A program made the translations under genes and the position numbers. From positions 1-20,219 of the forward strand of contig VAXT01000096.1 of the NCBI GenBank assembly GCA_005883245.1: DNA of 20,219 bases. The letters run 5' to 3'. Positions 13,671 to 19,650 of the stretch are shown one piece after another; within the stretch, counting starts at the first letter, position 1; every line of letters starts with the position of its first letter. Below the pieces are notes generated by a model. That model saw only the letters and a program-made list of their open reading frames with translations. It made no database searches and was not told the origin of the DNA. This DNA is from Actinomycetota bacterium (GTDB lineage: Bacteria; Actinomycetota; Thermoleophilia; Gaiellales; Gaiellaceae).

Positions 13671-15401
13671 ATGAATCGCATCCGACCCCTCGAGCTGGCC
13701 GCGCTCGGGACAGTTCTCCTGATCTTCGCTTTCCCCCAGAGCGGGGCCGGCGAGCTCAAGCCGGACACCATCTCGCCCACGCACCAATCCGGCTCGGAGC
13801 CGCAGCTCGTCTCCGACGGCTCTGGAGACGTCGTCGCGGTCTGGCGTGACGTCGACGACAACGCCGAGTCGATTCGCGCGGCTTTCCGACCCAGGTACGG
13901 AGGCTTCGGCGACTCGGAGACGATCTCCGTCCCGGCGCTCGCGGCCGAGTCGCCGCGCGTCGCCATGGACCGGCTGGGCAACGCCGTCGCGGTGTGGCAC
14001 GTGTCGACGACCGGACGCGACAGCCTCGTCCAGGCTTCGATCCGGCCGGCAGGAGGCGCCTGGACCGCTCCACAGGTTGTGTCCGATCCGAGCGAGCTGG
14101 CCTTCGGGGCGGACGTCTCGATCCAGGCGGGTCGAATGACCATCGTCTGGGTCGCGCGCGAGCAATGGCGGCCGGTGATTCAGACGGCCGGCCGGACGAT
14201 GACCGAGCCCTGGACGGCACCGGCAACGATTTCCGGGCCGATCGGCGGTTCCTATTCGCCGACGGTCGCGATGGACGACAAGGGCGGAGCCGTGGCGGCC
14301 TGGCAATGGTGGGACGGCTCGTACCGCCGCATCGAAGCCGCCGTCCGCTCGTCCGACGGCACCTGGTCTAAGCCTGACGAGCTCTCTGCCCCGGGCCATA
14401 CGGCCACGGCTCCGATCGTCGGGATGGATGCCGCCGGGAACGCGGTCGCCGCCTGGATTCGCTCGAACGGAATCGCACCGGCGGCCCAGACGGCGTCCCA
14501 CCCGGCCGGTGGAGCGTGGAGCCTGCCGCAGAACCTGTCTAGGCGTGGCCGAAACGCGGCCTCGATCGACCTCGCCATGAACCGGCGCGGAGACGCGGTC
14601 TTGAGCTGGGTCCAGGCCGGCGGCCTCAAGACGGCGTTCCGCGCGCCCGGAGAGACGAAATGGACGCGCGTGCCGATCACGGCGAGCTGGGGCGGGCTCG
14701 GAGCGCACGTCGCACTCGACGAGGAGGGCGACGCCACCGAGGTGTGGGACTCCGGATACGAGGTGTCGGCGACCTACAAGCCCGTGGGCGAACCGTGGCA
14801 GGACGACTATCTCTTGACCGGCTACGGCGAGGAAGACGAGGGCTACTGGGGGAGCGTCGTCACCGCGCAATCACGCAACAACGCGCTGGCTGCGTGGGTC
14901 GTGGGCGGCGCCAACGATGACCTGATCGACGTCGTCGGCTACGACAAGGACACCTCGCGCCTCGAGCACGAGGACGAGGGCGACGACGAGGGCGACGACG
15001 GAGGTGACGAAGGCGAGCTCTTCCAGGGCACGAGCCACGCCGACAGGCTCGTCGGCACGCCTGGAAACGACGTGTTCTACGCGCGCGGCGGCGACGACGT
15101 GATCATCGGGCGAGGCGGCCGGGACATCGTCTACGGCGGCCCGGGCGACGACCTCGTTCTCGGGGGTCGCGGCAGTGACCGGCTCTTCGGCGGTCCGGGC
15201 CGTGACCGCATCGTCGGCGGCCGCGGCAACGACGTCCTGGTCGGGAACTCAGGCCGGGACGTCCTCAAGGGCAACCGGGGAGACGACACGCTGCGCGGCG
15301 CCGACCAGGCCCGCGACCGGGTCTTCGGCGGGAGCGGGCTCGATCGGTACCGCCTCGACCCCTGGCTCGATCGCGCACGCTCCGTCGAGTCGAGGCTCTG
15401 A
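13671..15401 (+). CDS. Secreted protein with sialidase-like repeats and C-terminal RTX calcium-binding repeats
   Basis: A 576-residue exported protein. Residues 1-27 are a signal peptide (LAALGTVLLIFAFPQSGAG). Residues about 28-425 contain five or more repeats of roughly 55-65 residues with the pattern GxWxxPxxxS followed by VAMDxxGNAVAVW, typical of beta-propeller-like repeats in actinobacterial surface proteins. An acidic linker (EDEGDDEGDDGGDEGE, about 433-449) leads into an RTX block (453-540) with about nine GGxGxD nonapeptides such as GGPGDDLVLGGRGSD, which fold as a calcium beta-roll after secretion. The final 30 residues are a capping segment. ATG at 13671 is preceded by AAGGAGG with four bases between. 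The ligand or substrate is unknown and no catalytic residues are apparent. A 12-bp hairpin follows eight bases after the stop. Confidence 0.87.
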   Translation: MNRIRPLELAALGTVLLIFAFPQSGAGELKPDTISPTHQSGSEPQLVSDGSGDVVAVWRDVDDNAESIRAAFRPRYGGFGDSETISVPALAAESPRVAMDRLGNAVAVWHVSTTGRDSLVQASIRPAGGAWTAPQVVSDPSELAFGADVSIQAGRMTIVWVAREQWRPVIQTAGRTMTEPWTAPATISGPIGGSYSPTVAMDDKGGAVAAWQWWDGSYRRIEAAVRSSDGTWSKPDELSAPGHTATAPIVGMDAAGNAVAAWIRSNGIAPAAQTASHPAGGAWSLPQNLSRRGRNAASIDLAMNRRGDAVLSWVQAGGLKTAFRAPGETKWTRVPITASWGGLGAHVALDEEGDATEVWDSGYEVSATYKPVGEPWQDDYLLTGYGEEDEGYWGSVVTAQSRNNALAAWVVGGANDDLIDVVGYDKDTSRLEHEDEGDDEGDDGGDEGELFQGTSHADRLVGTPGNDVFYARGGDDVIIGRGGRDIVYGGPGDDLVLGGRGSDRLFGGPGRDRIVGGRGNDVLVGNSGRDVLKGNRGDDTLRGADQARDRVFGGSGLDRYRLDPWLDRARSVESRL

Positions 15402-15408
15402 GCTGCTA

Positions 15409-15448
15409 GACGGGCTGCTCTACCCTCCCCCGGGTTGAGCAGCCCGTC
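15409..15448 (+). terminator. Perfect 12-bp hairpin overlapping the start of the phosphatase gene
   Basis: GACGGGCTGCTC (15409-15420) pairs perfectly with GAGCAGCCCGTC (15437-15448) across a 16-base loop. It begins eight bases after the TGA of the RTX gene and ends inside the first codons of the phosphatase, whose TTG start straddles loop and stem. It probably terminates the RTX transcript and may also mask the downstream start. Confidence 0.65.
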
Positions 15449-16028
15449 GCATTCCGCGCAGGAGGTCGTCCTCGTTCGTCACGGGGAGACGGACTGGTCG
15501 CGCGCCGGCAGGCACACAGGGCGCACCGACGTCCCGCTGACCGAGCAGGGCCGTCGCCAGGCCGAGGCGGTCGGCGTCGCGCTTCGGGACCGCGCGTTCG
15601 CAGTCGTCCTGACGAGCCCGCTCGCACGCGCGCTCGAGAGCTGCCGCCTCGCCGGCTTCGGCGACGGGGCGCAGCCGCGTGACGAGCTGATGGAGTGGGA
15701 CTACGGCGCCTACGAGGGACGCACGACCTCCGAGATCCGCGAGGAGCGCCCAGGCTGGACGCTCTGGCGCGACGGCGTCCCCGAGGGAGAGTCGATCGAC
15801 CAGGTCGGCGAGCGGGCGGACAGCGTCATCGACCAGATCCGCGCGCTCGACGGCGACGCTCTGCTGTTCGCGCACGGGCATTTCCTCCGCGTGCTCACGG
15901 CGCGCTGGCTGGAGCTGGAGCCATCGGCCGGGCGCCTGTTCGCGCTCGACCCGGCCACGCTCAGCGCGCTCGGCTACGAGCGCGAGACGCCGGTCATCCG
16001 GCTCTGGAACAACGCCGTCACCGGTTGA
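15435..16028 (+). CDS. Histidine phosphatase family protein (phosphoglycerate-mutase-like)
   Basis: A 197-residue cytosolic enzyme of the 2-His phosphatase family. The phospho-acceptor His16 lies in VLVRHGETDW, the first conserved arginine is in LTSPLARALES, the acidic residue is in EWDYGAYEG (the usual E-x-x-x-G-x-x-E-G variant), and the second histidine is in LLFAHGHFLRVL. All core residues are present. Substrates range from sugar phosphates to nucleotides or alpha-ribazole phosphate and cannot be assigned here. The only standard start that keeps the RHG motif is TTG at 15435, which sits in a strong hairpin and has no Shine-Dalgarno. The RTX stop TGA at 15399-15401 is in the same frame, separated only by 11 sense codons. 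Expression may therefore be low or depend on coupling. Confidence 0.87.
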   Translation: MSSPSHSAQEVVLVRHGETDWSRAGRHTGRTDVPLTEQGRRQAEAVGVALRDRAFAVVLTSPLARALESCRLAGFGDGAQPRDELMEWDYGAYEGRTTSEIREERPGWTLWRDGVPEGESIDQVGERADSVIDQIRALDGDALLFAHGHFLRVLTARWLELEPSAGRLFALDPATLSALGYERETPVIRLWNNAVTG

Positions 16029-16064
16029 TACCGCCCCTAGCGGGACTGCGTATTTGCCGCACCC

Positions 16065-16093
16065 ATATCCGCCGAGATATTCGCTTGTTTTTT
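16065..16093 (+). terminator. Weak hairpin plus T-run after the phosphatase gene
   Basis: ATATC-CGCCGA-GATAT is a 5-bp stem followed within a few bases by six T residues (16088-16093). The stem is AT-rich and weak. The T-run overlaps the -35 of a possible promoter at 16085-16113. Confidence 0.35.
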
Positions 16094-16113
16094 GCAGCTG
16101 CGCGAGCTAGTCT
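16085..16113 (+). promoter_or_regulatory. Putative promoter of the small-ORF leader region
   Basis: TTGTTT (16085-16090), exactly 17 bp, then TAGTCT (16108-16113), which fits TANNNT. Transcription would start near 16120, so the ATG at 16123 would be within a few bases of the 5' end, giving an essentially leaderless first ORF. Confidence 0.45.
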
Positions 16114-16122
16114 CGTCGTTAC

Positions 16123-16251
16123 ATGATGATCGCTACCTTCACCAACCAACTCGGTGCTCGGCGCCCGGCAGCGGCAGCGTCCTGGAACTTTGGTCGCCAG
16201 CTCGGCCTGCTCGACGCGGAAACAGCCTTCGTTTGGAGGTGCTCAGGCTAG
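16123..16251 (+). CDS. 42-aa small ORF, possibly leaderless
   Basis: ATG at 16123 opens 42 codons ending TAG (16249-16251). The product begins MMIATFTNQLGARRPAAAAS and ends ETAFVWRCSG. No ribosome site precedes it, but the putative -10 at 16108-16113 would start the RNA about three bases before the ATG, which is compatible with the leaderless translation common in actinobacteria. It resembles nothing I know. It may be an upstream leader ORF controlling the small ORFs that follow. Confidence 0.35.
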   Translation: MMIATFTNQLGARRPAAAASWNFGRQLGLLDAETAFVWRCSG

Positions 16252-16263
16252 GACTTTAGCCAC

Positions 16264-16389
16264 ATGGCAGCTTCATGCGAGGGCGACCGAGAGGTCGCCT
16301 TCGTCGTTCCGGGACTCGAGCGCGTTCAAAAGGGAGGTGAGCAGCTGAATCGCACCAGCGTAAATTCAGGCACCACCAATAGTCCCTGA
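16264..16389 (+). CDS. 41-aa small ORF spanning a GNRA-loop hairpin
   Basis: ATG at 16264 opens 41 codons to TGA (16387-16389); the product starts MAASCEGDREVAFVVPGLER. It lies 12 nt after the preceding small ORF with no clear ribosome site of its own, so re-initiation would be needed. It covers the hairpin GGCGACC-GAGA-GGTCGCC (16282-16299) and ends inside a second inverted repeat. An alternative reading is a 14-codon frame from CTG at 16345, which has GGGAGGT six bases upstream in the same frame. Support is weak. Confidence 0.28.
   Translation: MAASCEGDREVAFVVPGLERVQKGGEQLNRTSVNSGTTNSP
16282..16299 (+). promoter_or_regulatory. GNRA-capped hairpin in the leader
   Basis: GGCGACC-GAGA-GGTCGCC is a perfect 7-bp stem closed by a GAGA tetraloop, a very stable RNA element. 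It lies between the first small ORF and the GGGAGGTGA ribosome-like site near 16332. It may be an attenuator or protein-binding structure; no known riboswitch class was recognised. Confidence 0.4.
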
Positions 16390-16392
16390 ATT
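16363..16392 (+). promoter_or_regulatory. Inverted repeat AATTCAGG/CCTGAATT
   Basis: AATTCAGG (16363-16370) and CCTGAATT (16385-16392) form a perfect 8-bp inverted repeat with a 14-base spacer, at the end of the second small ORF. It could be an RNA hairpin or an operator. Confidence 0.4.
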
Positions 16393-16475
16393 CTCGGAGG
16401 AATACCACCCTGCGGTGCTACGCCCTGCGTCGATTCGCCGGTTGAAACCAACGACAGAGCCCGAGAGGAGGAACG

Positions 16476-16655
16476 ATGCTCCACCAGGACAGCCACGGAC
16501 GTCTCTTGCTCGCGCAGGAGCACGCCGACCGCCTGGCCGAGGACTATGGCCGGTCGGGATCATCGGCCGCGCGTCGTCGCGCCCACGACCTGGCAAGCCT
16601 CTTGAGCCGCCGTCGCCGGCGCCGGCTTTACAGGCAGAGGGCGTACTCCGCGTGA
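16476..16655 (+). CDS. 59-aa basic small protein, well-supported ribosome site
   Basis: ATG at 16476 follows GAGAGGAGGAACG, an excellent Shine-Dalgarno with proper spacing, and opens 59 codons to TGA (16653-16655). The product begins MLHQDSHGRLLLAQEHADRL, looks helical, and ends in an arginine-rich stretch (LLSRRRRRRLYRQRAYSA). There is no signal peptide or cysteine. Short proteins of this general look (helical N-terminus, basic tail) are frequent and uncharacterised in actinobacteria. The basic tail suggests binding to nucleic acid or membrane, but that is inference. It is the last and best supported of three small ORFs in this leader-like region, and a 12-bp inverted repeat follows 20 nt downstream. 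Confidence 0.6.
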   Translation: MLHQDSHGRLLLAQEHADRLAEDYGRSGSSAARRRAHDLASLLSRRRRRRLYRQRAYSA

Positions 16656-16675
16656 TGACGAGCAACTGCGAGCAG

Positions 16676-16722
16676 CACGCGCCCGGATCGATGAGCATCT
16701 CCCCCTTCGCTCCGGGCGCGTG
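16676..16722 (+). terminator. 12-bp inverted repeat after the 59-aa gene
   Basis: CACGCGCCCGGA (16676-16687) and TCCGGGCGCGTG (16711-16722) pair perfectly with a 23-base loop, and partial pairing continues outside the arms. Its position suggests a terminator for the small-ORF transcript. It also sits at the edge of the transposase remnant and could be part of an element end. Confidence 0.45.
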
Positions 16723-16737
16723 TTGCAGGTCCAACTG

Positions 16738-16860
16738 GGTGTAGGACCCGAGCACGTTGGTTCGACTGACGGGGGCTGTCGGCCGAGTGCTGAGTGTCGA
16801 CGTCGATGGTTGTAGTGCCAGAGCCTCACCGCGATCGCTCGCCACCGGCGCCGCATGCTC
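16738..16860 (-). pseudogene. C-terminal remnant of an IS481-family transposase
   Basis: On the minus strand the translation reads RLWHYNHRRRHSALGRQPP and, after a shift of frame, PVSRTNVLGSYT. Together these match the end of IS481-type DDE transposases, whose last residues typically run YNxxRPHSALGxxPPxxRxNNVLGSYT. The frame break lies at a run of five G bases (16771-16775 on the plus strand), where one base appears to be missing. Only about 40 codons remain, the catalytic DDE residues are gone and no stop follows GSYT. It is a dead fragment marking a past insertion. Confidence 0.68.
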
Positions 16861-16924
16861 CAGCGACCGATCGTCGCGGGGGCTCACTGAACGCTTACAA
16901 CCGAGCGCAAAATCGTTACGTCTT

Positions 16925-16941
16925 GTTCACGGACCGTGAAC
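16925..16941. promoter_or_regulatory. Perfect 17-bp palindrome, operator candidate
   Basis: GTTCACGG-A-CCGTGAAC is a perfect 8+1+8 palindrome ending 22 bp before the GTG start of the acyltransferase. Its size and symmetry suit a dimeric repressor site (TetR or GntR type). AT-rich sequence just upstream (AAAATCGTTACGT) could hold the -10, so a bound protein would block transcription. Confidence 0.5.
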
Positions 16942-16963
16942 GCGGCCGTCGTACGTTCGTACC

Positions 16964-19003
16964 GTGCGGCACAGGTCTGACATCCAGGGCCTGCGCGCCG
17001 TCGCCGTTCTGCTCGTGGCGCTCGGGCACGCGGGAGTTCCCTTCCTCAAGGGCGGCTATGTCGGGGTCGACGTCTTCTTCGTCCTCTCGGGCTTCCTGAT
17101 CACAGGGCTGCTGCTGTCGGAGGCGCTCGCGACGGGGCGCGTGTCGCTCGTCCGCTTCTACGCGCGGCGCGCACGGCGCATCCTCCCGGCGGCCGTGCTC
17201 ACGCTGGTCGTGACGACGATCGCGGCGCAGCACCTGCTCAACTTCGTCCGCGCCCGGGACGTGGTCACGGACAGCATGTGGGCGTCGTTCTTCGCCGCGA
17301 ACGTGCACTTCGCGGCGCTCGGGAGCGACTACTTCCAGCAGGGACAGCCGCCGTCGCCGATCCAGCACTTCTGGTCGCTGTCCGTGGAGGAGCAGTTCTA
17401 CCTCGTCTGGCCCACGCTGCTCGGGCTTGCGCTGTTCGGTCTCGTCCGAAGGCGGGCGCGCCGCGGCTGCTTGCTGCTCGTGATCGCCGCAGCGGGGCTG
17501 ACCTCGCTGGCGTGGTCGATCCACGTCACCGCCTCGTCGCCGACCTCCGCCTACTTCTCGACGCCGGCCCGCGCCTGGGAGCTCGCGCTCGGCGCCGGTC
17601 TGGCCGTCGCCGCGCCTACGGTCGCGCGCATCCCCGCCGTCGCGCAGGTTGCCCTCGGCTGGGCGGGCTTGTCCGCGATCGCCTGTGCGGCGGTGCTCTT
17701 CTCCGGCAGCACGGCGTTCCCGGGCTACGCGGCCCTCCTCCCCGCGGTCGCAGCCACGCTCGTGACCGCCGCGGGCGAGCACCGGCTCTCCGTGGGCAGG
17801 CCGCTCTCGACGGCGCCGCTCCGCTACGTCGGCGACCGCTCGTACGCCTTCTACCTCTGGCACTGGCCGGTGCTCGTGATCGCGGCCGAGTATGCGGGCC
17901 ACGACCTCTCGCTCGGGGCGAACCTGCTTCTGCTCGCGGGCGCCTTCGGCCTCTCGATCGTCAGTTACGCGCTCGTCGAGAACCCGCTGCGGCGCCTGCG
18001 CTGGCCGACCCCGGTAGGCGGGCTCGCCTGGCCCGCCTCGGCCGCCGCCGTGCTCGCGGTCGCGTTCGTCGTCTCCGGCTCCCTCGACGGCACGGCGAAG
18101 CGGCTCGAAGCCGCTGCGGTATCGGTCAAGCCTCCACAGCTCATCGACGCCGCCGCGGCGGCAAGCCTCGACGAGCCGCCCGATGCGCCGCTGCCGCCAG
18201 TGGTCGCCGCCGTCCGGGCCGCAGAGGACGGAGCGCCGATCCCGTCACCGCTGACACCGCCCGTCGGCCGCCTGCGCGACGACATCTACAAGTTCCCGAA
18301 CGGCTGCGCGGCCCGCCAGGGCCAGACGAAGAGCCGGGTCTGCAGGCTCGGCGACACGAGGAGCGCAAAGCTGATCGCGGTCATCGGCGACTCGCATGCG
18401 CAGATGTGGATGCCGACGATCCTGGATATGGCCCAGCGAGACAGCTGGGTCGTCGTCCCGTTCGTCAAGGTGAGCTGCATCCCCCGCACCTGGGTCGACG
18501 TCCGAGGCGAGTGCCGCACCTGGTACCGCTGGGCGACGAAGCGCGCGGGTCAGCTGCGCCCGGACGTGACGCTGATCGTCGCCAGCTGGGCCGGCACGTG
18601 GGCGCCCTCACGCGCCGTTCGTGCGGTCTCAACTGCGACGGCGACGATGCGCCGGTCGTCGCGCACGGTGATCGTCGTCGACGACCCGCCGGGCCAGCGC
18701 GTCGACCCGACGAACTGCGTCCTCGAGCCCCACTCGACGATGAAGACCTGCTCGATCGTCCAGACCAGGGTCCAGCAGCGGACGAGCGCCGCGATCGCAG
18801 CGAACGCCCAGCAGCAGCGCGTCGGCTTTCTGAAGACGCGCGGCTGGTTCTGCGCGCTCACGCGAGACGGGCGCAAGACGTTGTGCCCGCTCGTCGTCAA
18901 CCAGACGATCACGTACGTCGACCTCGGACACATCTCGAAGACGTACGCGCTCGAGCTCGCGCAGCCGTTCCGCGTCGGCTTCCGAGCGCAGCTGTTCGGC
19001 TAA
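16964..19003 (+). CDS. Membrane acyltransferase (OafA/YrhL type) fused to a C-terminal SGNH domain
   Basis: A 679-residue protein that O-acylates extracytoplasmic sugars. Residues about 5-375 are the Acyltransferase-3 membrane domain with ten or more hydrophobic segments. Key motifs are DIQGLRAVAVLLVALGHAGV with the conserved His22, GVDVFFVLSGFLITG (34-48), RFYARRARRILPA (64-76), FWSLSVEEQFYLVWP (136-150) and YAFYLWHWPVLV (294-305). After a Pro/Ala-rich linker (about 385-440), an SGNH hydrolase-like domain carries GDSH (475-478; nucleophile Ser477) and ends with Asp653 and His656 in VDLGHIS, so the catalytic set is complete. Such fusions decorate polysaccharide, peptidoglycan or lipopolysaccharide-like glycans; the target here is unknown. 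The start is GTG at 16964 with no Shine-Dalgarno, and a 17-bp palindrome lies just upstream. No polysaccharide cluster is visible nearby. Confidence 0.92.
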   Translation: MRHRSDIQGLRAVAVLLVALGHAGVPFLKGGYVGVDVFFVLSGFLITGLLLSEALATGRVSLVRFYARRARRILPAAVLTLVVTTIAAQHLLNFVRARDVVTDSMWASFFAANVHFAALGSDYFQQGQPPSPIQHFWSLSVEEQFYLVWPTLLGLALFGLVRRRARRGCLLLVIAAAGLTSLAWSIHVTASSPTSAYFSTPARAWELALGAGLAVAAPTVARIPAVAQVALGWAGLSAIACAAVLFSGSTAFPGYAALLPAVAATLVTAAGEHRLSVGRPLSTAPLRYVGDRSYAFYLWHWPVLVIAAEYAGHDLSLGANLLLLAGAFGLSIVSYALVENPLRRLRWPTPVGGLAWPASAAAVLAVAFVVSGSLDGTAKRLEAAAVSVKPPQLIDAAAAASLDEPPDAPLPPVVAAVRAAEDGAPIPSPLTPPVGRLRDDIYKFPNGCAARQGQTKSRVCRLGDTRSAKLIAVIGDSHAQMWMPTILDMAQRDSWVVVPFVKVSCIPRTWVDVRGECRTWYRWATKRAGQLRPDVTLIVASWAGTWAPSRAVRAVSTATATMRRSSRTVIVVDDPPGQRVDPTNCVLEPHSTMKTCSIVQTRVQQRTSAAIAANAQQQRVGFLKTRGWFCALTRDGRKTLCPLVVNQTITYVDLGHISKTYALELAQPFRVGFRAQLFG

Positions 19004-19152
19004 GTCTCCTGCAACGAGTGGGAGCGGCTGCCGTTTCGCCGCCCAGAGACCCGCTCTTCTGGCCGGGGACGCTACTTAAGCGCCTTCGTACACAGATGAC
19101 GCGCCTCGTGGTCAGTGGCGAGCACGGGGAGAGGACGCTCGTGAAGGCGAGA

Positions 19153-19410
19153 CTAAGGGCCTTCGTAATACATGCCCTGCTGGGCAGTGGCAGAGCCTTG
19201 CGCGACGTTGCGAACTGCCGCTTCCACATCTCGCCCTGCGAGCGCCTTCTGTCGCGCTTGCTCAGCTTCGATTCGTTCGTGTTTCTTCCGGTGCCGACGA
19301 GCTACGTATCGCTTCCACAGGTTCAGTGTGTTCGCCTCCTTCCGCCCATCGTATGACCTCGGGCCGACAATCTCTTCCCCGCTCGGGGTGACATTTCTGA
19401 TCACTCGCAC
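19153..19410 (-). CDS. Small hypothetical protein, 85 aa
   Basis: GTG at 19410 opens 85 codons to TAG at 19155-19153. The product starts MRVIRNVTPSGEEIVGPRSY, has a basic helical centre (LWKRYVARRHRKKHERIEAE) and ends TAQQGMYYEGP. It is hydrophilic, with no signal peptide or known motif. Its codon use is less GC-biased than its neighbours, and no ribosome site is evident. The reverse strand has competing frames, but this one reads most like a protein. It may be a recently acquired or orphan gene. It lies just past the degenerate membrane ORF at 19429-19650. The 149 bases between it and the acyltransferase stop (19004-19152) hold nothing I recognise. Confidence 0.4.
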   Translation of the reverse strand: MRVIRNVTPSGEEIVGPRSYDGRKEANTLNLWKRYVARRHRKKHERIEAEQARQKALAGRDVEAAVRNVAQGSATAQQGMYYEGP

Positions 19411-19428
19411 ACCCCGGCGACAGTTCGT

Positions 19429-19650
19429 CTACCAGGAAGTCTTGGCGAAACCAATTGACGAATTTGCGCGATCGAGGAGAAGAGCTACGCCAACACCCAA
19501 ATCGCTGCTCCATGACAAACGCGAAAGCCCCGAGCGCGATCCCTCCAAGTGCCTGTCTGCGTCTGCCCTCGGTTCCTGAACGTCGCCGCCCGTCCACCCC
19601 GAGCGCGAGAGCGAGCCCGCCGAAGATGATCGGCGCGCTCTCGCTAGCGC
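19429..19650 (-). pseudogene. Degenerate small membrane protein ORF
   Basis: On the minus strand, directly after the stop of the upstream membrane gene, one frame reads SAPIIFGGLALALGVDGRRR and RQALGGIALGAFAFVMEQRF, two convincing transmembrane-like segments. No ATG, GTG or TTG lies close before the first. After RF the same frame turns into low-quality sequence, while another frame reads LGVGVALLLDRANSSIGFAK and stops at TAG (19431-19429). One missing start and one frameshift would explain this, so I call it a decayed gene. A short protein with an unusual start is the alternative. Confidence 0.33.

Noticed and set aside
16240..16400. Known riboswitch in the leader region
   Set aside because: Conserved cores I know (glutamine, SAM, cobalamin, fluoride, ZTP, ydaO) were not found; only unassigned hairpins are present.
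16398..16420. Short stretch GAATACCACCCTGCGG resembling a 23S rRNA motif
   Set aside because: Only about a dozen bases match the familiar AATACCACCCT string, and the flanks do not look like 23S rRNA, so it is probably chance.
16916..17902. 328-codon minus-strand frame inside the acyltransferase
   Set aside because: Its composition is almost only Arg, Glu, Asp and Gly, as expected for an antisense shadow; the plus strand encodes a complete acyltransferase.
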